Positions 42,792 through 50,969 of a stretch of DNA of 64,000 nucleotides are shown here, piece after piece. Made by a program: the position numbers and the translations under genes. The stretch's first letter is position 1. Each line of letters begins with the position of its first letter. The notes beneath the pieces were generated by a model. It did no database searches and was not told the origin of the DNA. It saw only the letters and a list, made by a program, of their open reading frames with translations. Origin of the DNA: Thermoplasmata archaeon (lineage in GTDB: Archaea; Thermoplasmatota; Thermoplasmata; Lutacidiplasmatales; UBA184); NCBI GenBank assembly GCA_021844945.1, contig JAKBSJ010000002.1:102965-166964 (forward strand), read 5' to 3'.

Positions 42792-43903
42792 CGTGAGGTT
42801 ACGCCCCGTGGGTCCGACCTCGCCGCCAGGAGATCGACGGCCAGGGTCCAGGCGAGCACCACGACCGCGAGCACGAAGACCATCCCTTCGATCCCGGCAA
42901 GGTTCTCACTCCCCTTCGGTGCGGTCAGGACCGTCAGCGTGAGGTAGCCCACCCCCGGGTCTACGAACACCGACTCGACGACGAACTGCGTCGCGAGATA
43001 GGCGGGGACCGTCAGCGCGAACAGGAGAAGGAACGTGGGGCGCACCTGAGCGGCGGTATGCCGCCATAGGAGGGTGGGTTCGGATATTCCCCGAGAGCGA
43101 GCGGCGGTGATCGACGTTTCCTGGCTCGTGGAGGCGACGACGTTGCGGGCGTGCCGCATGAAGATCGCCACGTAGACGAGCGCGACGACGATCGCCTGCA
43201 TCAGCGTCTTCGCGAGGGTGATCGCCTCGAACGGCCAGTCCTCGTGGAGGATCCCATCGATCATCGGGAGGCCGGTGGGGTGCGTGATCCAGCCACCGGT
43301 GATCCACGAGGGGAAGATGCCGTTCGGGTACCACGAGGGCGAGGGAATGATCCCGTCGCCGGGGATGTCGTGGAAGACGTGGTAGAACACGAAGAAGAGC
43401 GCGAACTCAACCAGCAGGCCGATGAGGAAGGCGGGGACGAGCCCGAGGCCCAGCGTGGTGATCCGGCTCGGCGTGTCGTACTCCGGGCGCTTCGTCCATC
43501 CCGAGGAGAGGCCGATCACGTACGCGAGCGCGGCCGCGATCGGCAGGGCGAACAGCGCGATTTGGAGGGAGTTCGGGAGGAAGTCGCGGTACAGCTGGAA
43601 CCACGAGTAGCCGTCGTAGGTGAGCGTGCCGCTCGCGACCCCCCAGTGACCGGTGAAGATGTTCGCGACCATCCCCCAGAACCCGGTGAGGAAGGTCGTC
43701 ACGGTGAGCGGGGGAGCGCCGTAGCGGGTGAGGTCGCTCGGAACTTGGATCGACAGGTACGCGACGAGCAGCACGAACACGAGCTGCGCGGGGATCAGAA
43801 GGCTGCGCGTCAGCGCGAAGCGCGAGAACGGAGAGAACCCGGCCCGGGGCCGTGCGTGCTTCCTCGACGGATCCGTGGGACGAGGATTACTGGATGTGCC
43901 CAT
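42788..43903 (-). CDS. ABC permease, dipeptide/oligopeptide type (DppB-like)
   Basis: This 371-residue permease has a basic cytoplasmic N-terminus, then about six helices. The EAA-like loop is AARSRGISEPTLLWRHTAAQ, preceded by MRHARNVVASTSQE, typical of DppB/OppB. A long extracellular segment (about 185-230, rich in Pro, Gly and Trp) is unusual. It is the first gene of a two-permease unit with DppC. Confidence 0.87.
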   Translation of the reverse strand: MGTSSNPRPTDPSRKHARPRAGFSPFSRFALTRSLLIPAQLVFVLLVAYLSIQVPSDLTRYGAPPLTVTTFLTGFWGMVANIFTGHWGVASGTLTYDGYSWFQLYRDFLPNSLQIALFALPIAAALAYVIGLSSGWTKRPEYDTPSRITTLGLGLVPAFLIGLLVEFALFFVFYHVFHDIPGDGIIPSPSWYPNGIFPSWITGGWITHPTGLPMIDGILHEDWPFEAITLAKTLMQAIVVALVYVAIFMRHARNVVASTSQETSITAARSRGISEPTLLWRHTAAQVRPTFLLLFALTVPAYLATQFVVESVFVDPGVGYLTLTVLTAPKGSENLAGIEGMVFVLAVVVLAWTLAVDLLAARSDPRGVTSR

Positions 43904-44022
43904 CGTGCTCTCGCCGCGCGCGAACCCGGGCGAGCCCGGGGGGTCCTCTCGGGGAAGGGGTGCGCTCAGGTCGTCTCCGCGTTTCTACCCCGCTGCGAGC
44001 TCGCACGGCGTCCCCACGGCAT

Positions 44023-44604
44023 CTACGGGGCGGTTCGGGGCCGCAGGAGCTTCGCGTACTTCGCCCGGAACTTCGACATCTTCGGCGCGATGACCAGTTG
44101 GCAGTATCCTCGCTCGGGGTTCCGGAGGAAGTACTCCCGATGGTACTCCTCCGCGGGATAGAACTTCTCGAACGGCACTACCTGGGTGACGATGGGCCGT
44201 CGCCAGACCTTCTCCCGCTCGAGCGAAGCGATGACCTCCTCCGCCTCCCGGTGCTGACGTTCGTCGTGGAAGAAGATCGCGGAGCGGTACTGCGTCCCCA
44301 CGTCGTTGCCCTGGCGGTTCATCGTCGTGGGATCGTGGGTGGCGAAGAAGACCGTCAGCAGGTCGCGGTAGGAGATCTCCTTGGGATCGAAGATGATCTC
44401 GACGGTCTCCGCATGTCCCGTCGCGCCGGTGCAGACGTCCTCGTACGACGGGTCGGGAACGGTACCGCCGGAATACCCGGGAAGCACCTGACGAACTCCC
44501 TTCAGCTCGGAGAAGACCGCCTCCGAGCACCAGAAGCACCCGGCGGCGAAGGTCGCCACCTCCTCGCCCGGTGCCGGAGATCGCGGAGGGGGGAGCGCGG
44601 GCAT
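44023..44604 (-). CDS. msrA: Peptide-methionine (S)-S-oxide reductase A
   Basis: This enzyme reduces oxidised methionine in proteins. The catalytic motif GCFWCSEAVF is near residue 22, followed by GYSGGTVPDPSYEDVCTGATGHAE and DPTTMNRQGNDVGTQYRS, both diagnostic. A resolving Cys is likely that in ERGYCQLVI. It is the last gene of a minus-strand run with an unknown protein (7-nt gap) and a DUF885 peptidase. Confidence 0.96.
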   Translation of the reverse strand: MPALPPPRSPAPGEEVATFAAGCFWCSEAVFSELKGVRQVLPGYSGGTVPDPSYEDVCTGATGHAETVEIIFDPKEISYRDLLTVFFATHDPTTMNRQGNDVGTQYRSAIFFHDERQHREAEEVIASLEREKVWRRPIVTQVVPFEKFYPAEEYHREYFLRNPERGYCQLVIAPKMSKFRAKYAKLLRPRTAP

Positions 44605-44611
44605 GCTTTCC

Positions 44612-45250
44612 TCAGGCTGGCACGTACGAGGCTTCGGTCACTTTCGTTGAGCGCACCGGGACCCGGGTGCGCAGGGCCCCCACCAGGTCATCGACCACTC
44701 CCTCGGGGAACCGCCCGCGCAGGTCGATCGACACCGTGTGGTGTCGCTCCCGGTGCATCCGACGGACGATGATGTCCGCGTGGAGGTGGCCCATCGCGCC
44801 GAGCCGCATCGAGAACGAACGGGCCGCACGCAACTGGGACCAAGCGTCGCTCTGGAGCGCGCGCAGGAAATGGCCCAGCGGCTCCTCCTCCCTCGCGCCC
44901 GACCGGTCCTCGGGGAGCGGGAGCCACCCTCCGGGCTGGGCTTCCCAGTGACGGATGCGAACGAAGCCGGCAGCGCTGAAGGCGTGCAGGACGCCCGCGG
45001 TGAATCGCAGCAGATCGGGGGATTCAACGACCTCGCGCTCGCGAAGTACCTTCTCGACCTTCCCGGCCAGGCCGGTGCTCGGCGGAGGCGACGTGGGTTT
45101 CAGGTCGACCTCGATGTGGACGTGAGCGAAGGGACGCTGCTTGCGCCGTCGTTGCGCGCGAGGGCCGGAGATCGGCCAGTTGAGGATCGACGTCGGCCCC
45201 GTTATGTCCGGTGCCTGGAGTCCGCCCGCGGGAAACGCCGGAGGGGTCAT
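44612..45250 (-). CDS. Unknown protein between DUF885 peptidase and MsrA
   Basis: This 212-residue protein has no motif I recognise. After a Pro-rich N-terminus it has PFAHVHIEVDLKPT, a helical centre (VEKVLREREVVESPDLLRFT) and a C-terminal half with repeated strands (GHLHADIIVRRMHRERHHTV). That half hints at an alpha/beta fold with His-rich strands but no clear metal site. ATG 45250 is chosen because the region upstream is low-complexity. It is probably co-transcribed with both neighbours. Confidence 0.6.
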   Translation of the reverse strand: MTPPAFPAGGLQAPDITGPTSILNWPISGPRAQRRRKQRPFAHVHIEVDLKPTSPPPSTGLAGKVEKVLREREVVESPDLLRFTAGVLHAFSAAGFVRIRHWEAQPGGWLPLPEDRSGAREEEPLGHFLRALQSDAWSQLRAARSFSMRLGAMGHLHADIIVRRMHRERHHTVSIDLRGRFPEGVVDDLVGALRTRVPVRSTKVTEASYVPA

Positions 45251-45309
45251 CGGCTCCGGACGAACGTGCTCGCCGCATGAACCTTTCCGGCCGATCCTTG
45301 GCTCGTCCC

Positions 45310-46935
45310 CTACGCCGCGGCCCGCGCCATCAGACGCTCCAGAAGGCCGAGCGGGGGACACCCGAAGTCCAAGAGCGTGTCGTGGAATCCCCGGAGGGAG
45401 CCGCCGAACTGCGTTCGGAGGACCTTCGCCCGCACGTCCAAGATCGCGAGCTTCCCGAGCGTGTAACAGAAGTACTCGGGGTTGTACGTCCCGCGGATCG
45501 CCTCGCGTTCGGCCGGGTGGTGCTCGAAGTGGGCTTCCTTCTCAATCAATTCCGTCGCCCGCGCCACGCTCCACCCCGCCGTGTGCAGTCCGATCGAGGA
45601 GAGCAGCCGGCAGTCCCTCAGCAGGGCGTCGTGCAGCTGGGCGACCTCAGCGTCCACGGCCGGCGCCCCGAACCCCTCCTCGATGACGAGCTGCTCGGAG
45701 TAGTGGGCCCATCCTTCGACGAACGATGGCGATAGGTACACTTTGCGCGCGAGCGAGCCCTTCGCCCGGCGGAGGTGGAGGAACTGCAGGTAGTGGCCGG
45801 GGTAGACCTCGTGCGCGGTGATGTTCGCGAGCATCTCGCGGTTGAGGGAACGCAGCCACTCCTCCTGTTGCGCGGGGGTCCACGCGGGGTCCACTGGGGT
45901 CACGTAGTAGATCCCCTCGTCGCTCGACGTCTCGAACGGGCCGGGGGACTCCATGCTCGCTGTCGAGAGCGAGCGGCCCCACGCGGGGGTCTCCTCGACA
46001 CGGACGCGAGCCCCTTCGGGAATCGTGGCGAGGGCGTGCTCCTCCACGAAGCGTCGCGCGCCCTCGACCAGCGATCGCGCCGTCGGAATCAGTTCGGCGG
46101 CGACCGGGTGGTCTACGTTGAGGTGCTCGAGCAGCTGAGGGATCGTCTTCCCGCTCTCCCGGGCGATCTGCTCGAGGCGGCGCTGGTTGCGTTCGAGGTC
46201 GGCCCGGCCGGCCTTCTCGATCTCGGCGAACGGACGCTCGATCCCCTCGCGGACGTAGAGCAGTCGCTGGTAGAGCTCCGGACCGAGGGCGAATGCGTCG
46301 CTCGCCTTCGGGAGGCGGCGGGTTTGGAGGTCCTCGAGGAGCGTTTGGATGCCGGCTTCGGCCTGCGTGCGCGCGGCGGCAACTCGATCACCGAGCGCGG
46401 GGGATTCACGCCGTGCGAAGTCCTCGGCTTCGGCAAAGTGGCTCGGCAGCCCCTGCGCCATCGAAATCGCGAGGGAGACGAACGGCTTCGGAAGAACGGC
46501 GCGCAGACGCCGGCGGCCCCCCTCCAGATACGCCGGGATCGCCTCGAGCAGACGCACGATCCCTTCCACGCGCTTCGGGACCGGGGCGTACTCCCGCGCG
46601 ATGTAGCTCGTCATCGAGAGCGAGGCGAGGTACACCATCGGGTTCCGGTCGAATTCCTGAACCTCCGCGAGGTCGAACCGGGGACCCGCGAGGAGAAGCT
46701 CGAGGAGGAGCCGGTCGATCTGACGGTCCTCGGAGAGGTTCTCGGTCCCCACCTTCTTCAGACGGGCTTCGAAGTGGGCCGCCTCCGAGAGCCAGCGATC
46801 GGTCGCCGATCGATCCGAAAGCGGGAGACGTCCATCATACGCATGCAGCCCCAGACCGACCGCGGATGGAGGATACAGTTCGAACACATGGTCGACCACC
46901 TCGCGCTCGAGCGCGTCGAACTCGTCGTTCGCCAT
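45310..46935 (-). CDS. DUF885 family HExxH-like metallopeptidase
   Basis: This 541-residue, mainly helical protein has the DUF885 zinc motif NITAHEVYPGHYLQFLHLRR near residue 375 (HEVYPGH) and a downstream Glu helix (SFVEGWAHYSEQLVIEEG). The family is related to M32-like carboxypeptidases, and some members are linked to peptide or drug hydrolysis. There is no signal peptide, so it is probably cytosolic. ATG 46935 lies about 33 nt from the TATA element at 46964-46975. Confidence 0.88.
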   Translation of the reverse strand: MANDEFDALEREVVDHVFELYPPSAVGLGLHAYDGRLPLSDRSATDRWLSEAAHFEARLKKVGTENLSEDRQIDRLLLELLLAGPRFDLAEVQEFDRNPMVYLASLSMTSYIAREYAPVPKRVEGIVRLLEAIPAYLEGGRRRLRAVLPKPFVSLAISMAQGLPSHFAEAEDFARRESPALGDRVAAARTQAEAGIQTLLEDLQTRRLPKASDAFALGPELYQRLLYVREGIERPFAEIEKAGRADLERNQRRLEQIARESGKTIPQLLEHLNVDHPVAAELIPTARSLVEGARRFVEEHALATIPEGARVRVEETPAWGRSLSTASMESPGPFETSSDEGIYYVTPVDPAWTPAQQEEWLRSLNREMLANITAHEVYPGHYLQFLHLRRAKGSLARKVYLSPSFVEGWAHYSEQLVIEEGFGAPAVDAEVAQLHDALLRDCRLLSSIGLHTAGWSVARATELIEKEAHFEHHPAEREAIRGTYNPEYFCYTLGKLAILDVRAKVLRTQFGGSLRGFHDTLLDFGCPPLGLLERLMARAAA

Positions 46936-46963
46936 GGAAGCCCGCGGGCCGCACTCCCCCAGT

Positions 46964-46975
46964 CAATAAAGTATC
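46964..46975. promoter_or_regulatory. Shared TATA element of DUF885 and RidA genes
   Basis: CAATAAAGTATC is the only A/T-rich site between the divergent genes. It is about 33 nt from the DUF885 ATG (46935) and about 50 nt from the RidA ATG (47019). Confidence 0.5.
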
Positions 46976-47018
46976 CTCGGCCCACGGTCTTTTCCGTCCG
47001 CGTCGCTCACGTCGAACG

Positions 47019-47483
47019 ATGGACGCGATCGCTCACCGCCTCCAAGAGCTCGGGATCGTTCTCCCCCCACCGCCGACACCTCGCGGGAGCTACACACCCG
47101 TCGTCCGGCACGGCCCGTACGCATGGGTGGCCGGCCAGATCGTTCTCGAAGAGGGAAATGCGGTCAAGCCCGGGCTCGTCGATCGGGATGTACCGGTGGC
47201 CGATGCCCAGGCCGTGGCTCGACTCGCGACGCTCCAAGCCCTGAGCGCGCTCCATCACGTGCTGGGGGGTCTCGACTCGATCGTCCGGGTCGTTCGGGTA
47301 TCCGTCTACGTCGCCTCCTCCCCCGGTTTCACCCGACCCCATGAGGTGGCCAACGGAGCGACCGATCTCCTGGTCGAGATCTTCGGAGAAGCGGGCCGGC
47401 CGGCGCGCGTCGCGATGGGGGTCGCCGCACTCCCCCTCAACGCACCGGTCGAGGTCGAGATCCAGGTCGCGATCGGCGAGTGA
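47019..47483 (+). CDS. RidA/YjgF-like enamine deaminase
   Basis: This 154-residue protein has the RidA core: AWVAGQIVLEEG, VARLATLQALSALHHVLGGL, VRVVRVSVYVAS, RPARVAMGVAALPLNAPVEVEI. The Arg in GRPARVAMG is the usual acid-binding residue. Such proteins hydrolyse reactive imines from PLP enzymes. Fibrillarin follows 10 nt downstream. Confidence 0.9.
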   Translation: MDAIAHRLQELGIVLPPPPTPRGSYTPVVRHGPYAWVAGQIVLEEGNAVKPGLVDRDVPVADAQAVARLATLQALSALHHVLGGLDSIVRVVRVSVYVASSPGFTRPHEVANGATDLLVEIFGEAGRPARVAMGVAALPLNAPVEVEIQVAIGE

Positions 47484-47493
47484 AGAGCGGACC

Positions 47494-48153
47494 GTGCAAC
47501 CGACGGGCTGGGCCGGGGTCTACCGCGAAGGCCGCGACCTCTACACCGCAAACTCCCGCCCCGGGGAGCGGGTCTACGGGGAGACGTTGCGCACGGCCGA
47601 CGGACGGGAGTACCGTCAGTGGGATCCCTTCCGTTCGAAGCTTGCGGCGCTCCTCGTTCGGGGAGCTCGCGAACCGGGCCCGTGGGCCGGGGCTGGATCG
47701 GTTCTCTATCTCGGGGGAGCGCATGGAACCACGGTGAGCCATCTCTCGGATCTCCTCCCCGAGGCGCGGCTGTTCGTCGTCGAGAAGAGCCCCACATCGT
47801 TCGCACCGCTCCTCGCGCTCGCGCGACGGCGCTCGAACATCTATCCGATCCTGGACGACGCGCAACTGCCCGAGCGGTATTCGGCGGAGGTCGGCGCGGT
47901 CGATCTTGTGTACCAGGATGTCGCGCAGCGGAACCAAGCGGCGATCTTTGCCGAGAACGTTCGCGTGGCCCTGGCCCCGGGCGGACGGGCGGTGCTGATG
48001 CTCAAGGTCCGCTCGGTTTCACAGCGGCGCTCCGCGGAAGCCATCGTCCGCGAGGCGCGCCGGACGCTCGAGGGGGCCTCGCTCTCGATCTCCGAGGAGA
48101 TCGCGCTCTCCCCCTTCGCGCGCGAACACGTCGCGCTCGTCGTGCGCCGGTAG
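47494..48153 (+). CDS. flpA: Fibrillarin (box C/D RNP 2'-O-methyltransferase)
   Basis: With Nop5, L7Ae and box C/D guide RNAs, this methyltransferase modifies rRNA and tRNA riboses. Motifs: EYRQWDPFRSKLAALLVRG, the AdoMet loop LGGAHGTTVSHLSDLLPE, VVEKSP, DLVYQDVAQRNQA and LMLKVRSVSQRRSAE. At 219 residues it has archaeal length. GTG 47494 precedes the conserved start. The usual neighbour nop5 is not present on either side. Confidence 0.95.
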   Translation: MQPTGWAGVYREGRDLYTANSRPGERVYGETLRTADGREYRQWDPFRSKLAALLVRGAREPGPWAGAGSVLYLGGAHGTTVSHLSDLLPEARLFVVEKSPTSFAPLLALARRRSNIYPILDDAQLPERYSAEVGAVDLVYQDVAQRNQAAIFAENVRVALAPGGRAVLMLKVRSVSQRRSAEAIVREARRTLEGASLSISEEIALSPFAREHVALVVRR

Positions 48154-48232
48154 AGATCCGGCGTCTTCCCTCACCTTCCACGGGCTCGCGTCGGCCCAAG
48201 TACCTCCCCCCGCTCGTTCGGCGGGGACGGGT

Positions 48233-48715
48233 ATGCAAGGGACATCGATCGGCATTGGGAACTGGTGGAATGCGACGAACCGGCCGGGGGGTAGGGTCGG
48301 AGCGGCGGCAGGGGATCGACGCGCGCTCTGCATCATCCTGGCCGCGACCATCGGGGTGGCGATCGCCCTGGTCGTGGCGATCGCCCCGTTCGCGCCGACG
48401 ATCGCGGCCCACATGCCGCCGGCGCGCGAGCTCCACGCGCTCGTGCCGTCGAGGGCGGCTCAGGGGACCTCGACGGCCGTGACGAACTTCACGAGCTCGA
48501 TCTCGAGGCTCGTCGACCTGGTGGCCCTCGCCGGGGGCGGAGTCCTCGCCCTCGTATGGACCCGGGTCGCGCTCAGCTGGTTCTCCGGCGATATCTCGAA
48601 GAAGGTCCAAGCCAAGGATCGCGCTCGGGACGCGCTGATCGGGACGCTGATCTTCACCGCGGCGATCACGGGTCTCGTTTGGGGACTCGCCCAGTGGGTC
48701 ATTTCCGGCGTGTGA
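48233..48715 (+). CDS. VirB2/CedA1-like small membrane protein (candidate pilin)
   Basis: This 160-residue protein has a hydrophobic segment at about 32-57 (possible signal/anchor), then two helices at about 92-115 and 135-157. They are joined by a short basic cytoplasmic loop, RVALSWFSGDISKKVQAKDR. Two helices around a basic loop of the form SG-KK-AK-R are the layout of VirB2/TrbC pilins and of CedA1/TedC in archaeal DNA importers. It is the first gene of an operon with VirB6-like and VirB4-like proteins. The assignment is from topology and context. Confidence 0.7.
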   Translation: MQGTSIGIGNWWNATNRPGGRVGAAAGDRRALCIILAATIGVAIALVVAIAPFAPTIAAHMPPARELHALVPSRAAQGTSTAVTNFTSSISRLVDLVALAGGGVLALVWTRVALSWFSGDISKKVQAKDRARDALIGTLIFTAAITGLVWGLAQWVISGV

Positions 48716-48722
48716 GACGGCC

Positions 48723-49832
48723 GTGAGCGATCCGTGGGGCGAGCTGGTCCAGGCCCTGCTTGCCGGGGCGTTCGGGTTGTTCGCTCTCGCGATGAATACG
48801 GCGATCACCCCGACGTACAACAATCTCTTTGTCCCGGCGATGTCCCCCGGGCAACTCTTCCCATCGCTCTCGGATCCGGGCGGAGGAGCCACGTTCCTCG
48901 CGGAAGCGGCAAAGTTCAGCTCCTACCTCCTCGTCAACATCGTCGATCCTGCCGTAGCGCTCGTCGCCGTCGGATTGGGCCTGTTGTACCTCTCGAAGGC
49001 CCTCTACCAACGAAGTGGACCTTGGGCGGAAGCGCTGATCGTCCGGTTCATCGTCGCGGTGGTCGTCGCGAACTTCACAATCCTGTTCGCTACCGGGATC
49101 CTCGACCTCGGGGCGATCACCTACCCGACGATCGCCGCTTGGGACGGCGGCGCGTGGCAGAACTGGACCAACCTGGCGGGGTGGGGCCAGGGAACGTTCA
49201 TCTGGCAGAACGGGGCGCTCGCGTTCGTCCTCACGTTCGTCGAGTTCTCGCTCGTTCTCTTGTTGGCCATCCTGATCGGGCTGCGCGATGCCGGGCTCGC
49301 GGTCCTCCTCGTCGTGCTCCCGGTGTTCACCCTGCTATGGCCCATCCATCCGTTCTCCGCTCTTGCGCGTCGCGGTTGGATGCTCTTCATCGAGTTGGCC
49401 CTCCTCCCGTGCGTCTTGGTCGTCCCGCTCGAACTCGCGGTCCACTCGCCGAATCCGATCCTCCTCGTCGCGTTCCTCACGCTGGCGCTGTCGACCCCCT
49501 ACCTGATCTCGATCAGCGGAGCGCAGCTCTCCCAACTCGGATTCCCGGCGGCCGGAGCGGCGCTTTCGGGCGCCGTGGAACGAGGCTTGCTCGGGGCATC
49601 CCGTACGACCTCGGGCCCGATCAGCGGAACCTCCGTCGGGGGCACCGGCATCGCCGGCGCACTCACCCCGAGCGTGCGGGCGGCCAGCTCGGTAGCCCTT
49701 CCCGCCGCCGCTCCGGCCGCGATCGCCGGCGCCCTGGGCCAGGGAGCGAGCCACCTAGTGCAGCACGTTCGTACCCCCTCGGGCGAGTTCAAGCCCTCGT
49801 GGAAGCCGGTGCCGCCGGCGGGTGAGGAATGA
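48723..49832 (+). CDS. VirB6/CedA-like polytopic membrane protein
   Basis: This 369-residue protein has about seven membrane segments between residues 8 and 270, including LLLAILIGLRDAGLAVLLVV with the conserved aromatic/basic region RRGWMLFIELALLP after it. A Gly/Ala/Ser-rich cytoplasmic tail follows (about 280-369). VirB6, TrbL and CedA have this polytopic core plus low-complexity tail. GTG 48723 follows the VirB2-like stop by 7 nt, and its own stop lies next to the following start. Confidence 0.7.
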   Translation: MSDPWGELVQALLAGAFGLFALAMNTAITPTYNNLFVPAMSPGQLFPSLSDPGGGATFLAEAAKFSSYLLVNIVDPAVALVAVGLGLLYLSKALYQRSGPWAEALIVRFIVAVVVANFTILFATGILDLGAITYPTIAAWDGGAWQNWTNLAGWGQGTFIWQNGALAFVLTFVEFSLVLLLAILIGLRDAGLAVLLVVLPVFTLLWPIHPFSALARRGWMLFIELALLPCVLVVPLELAVHSPNPILLVAFLTLALSTPYLISISGAQLSQLGFPAAGAALSGAVERGLLGASRTTSGPISGTSVGGTGIAGALTPSVRAASSVALPAAAPAAIAGALGQGASHLVQHVRTPSGEFKPSWKPVPPAGEE

Positions 49833-49833
49833 G

Positions 49834-50610
49834 ATGGGGGCGGGAGCGACGTTCCCGGACGTCGCGCTGCCGGTCGCGATCGGCCGGCGGATGCGACTGG
49901 GCCCATTTCCTTCCGCTCGCGACGCTCTCCGATTTCTCGCGTATGCAACGGCCGGCGCGGTCGTCATTCCGTTCTTCGGAGCGGTCGCATGGCTCCCCTT
50001 CCTCGGTGCCGGGTTCCTCCTCACGGTGGTTCCGATCGACGGAACATCGCTCGACCTCGAGCTCGCGCGGCGGGTCTCGCACTGGCATCGCTCCACGATT
50101 CCCGTCGAGAGCCCTATGACGCCGATCCGGCGATCGAGAGGTGCCGTGGTGGAAGTGGGGACGGGAGCGGAGGTCGCGGTCCTCCGTTGCCGTGGAAAGC
50201 CGATCGCCTTCCTTCCTCCGGAGCAGCTACGGCAGCGCTTCGACGCCTTCCGGGAGCTCCTGCGCTCCACCGACGGCGGCATCGTGCTCGCGACGGCCGG
50301 CGTCCCGGTCAATCCCACGCCGTTCCGGCCGGCGATCCCCCACGGAGAAGACGGAGAAGCGCGGGCGGCCCGCGCCTACTCGGAGATGGTCTGCCTTCTC
50401 TGCCGCCGGCGCTCCCAGCGCCGCATCTACGTGCTGCAATGGGACGCGACGGTCCTCGCCGGCGGGACATCGCGGCTCGAGCATCGGCTCGGCGAACTCG
50501 CGGCGCGTCTCGCGCATCTCGGGGTCGAGCCGGAGCGACTGGCCGGTAGGGAGCTGACGGGGGCCTTGCATCGGTTCGGGTTCGCCAACGCGCCGCGAGG
50601 CTCGCGGTGA
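49834..50610 (+). CDS. Two-helix membrane protein with soluble domain (VirB3/PrgI-like)
   Basis: This 258-residue protein has two close helices at about 30-68 after a basic N-terminus (GRRMRLGPFPSARDALRFL). A soluble alpha/beta domain of about 180 residues follows, containing FLPPEQLRQRFDAFRELL and YVLQWDATVL. Small proteins with two helices precede VirB4 in many type IV secretion loci (VirB3, PrgI). ATG 49834 is chosen because GAGG lies 6 nt upstream. It ends in a GTGA overlap with the next gene. Confidence 0.6.
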   Translation: MGAGATFPDVALPVAIGRRMRLGPFPSARDALRFLAYATAGAVVIPFFGAVAWLPFLGAGFLLTVVPIDGTSLDLELARRVSHWHRSTIPVESPMTPIRRSRGAVVEVGTGAEVAVLRCRGKPIAFLPPEQLRQRFDAFRELLRSTDGGIVLATAGVPVNPTPFRPAIPHGEDGEARAARAYSEMVCLLCRRRSQRRIYVLQWDATVLAGGTSRLEHRLGELAARLAHLGVEPERLAGRELTGALHRFGFANAPRGSR

Positions 50611-50969
50611 TCGCGGCTCCCTGGATCGCCCGTCTGGAAGCCGATCCGGTACGCATCTCGGTCGGCATGGCGATCGTTTGCGGCGCGGCGGCGCTGATCG
50701 AGCCGTCTTTCGCCGGTCTGACCTTCGCGCTGTTCGCGCTCGCCGTTGCGAGTTTCCTCCTCCGGTATCACCGAGCCGATCCCGCCCTGCGACGGTTCTC
50801 CGCGATTGCGGCCGCGGTCTATGCCGGCCTCGCGGTCGGAGTCGCGGGCTACTTCGGCCTCCCGGCGCCGTGGGAGATGGCGCGAGCCCTCTCGCTGGCC
50901 CTGTCGGCGACTCCCCTCGCGTTCTATGCGCGCGGAACCCGCGTTCGCACGCCGGAGGCGTCACCGTGA
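50607..50969 (+). CDS. Small polytopic membrane protein of the T4SS-like operon
   Basis: This 120-residue protein is largely hydrophobic, with about four short segments (18-34, 36-53, 67-85 and 90-108) and basic loops (RYHRADPALRRF). GTG 50607 overlaps the preceding stop, and its stop overlaps the VirB4 start (GTGA both times). It could be the true VirB3 counterpart directly before VirB4. No catalytic motif is seen. Confidence 0.65.
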   Translation: MIAAPWIARLEADPVRISVGMAIVCGAAALIEPSFAGLTFALFALAVASFLLRYHRADPALRRFSAIAAAVYAGLAVGVAGYFGLPAPWEMARALSLALSATPLAFYARGTRVRTPEASP

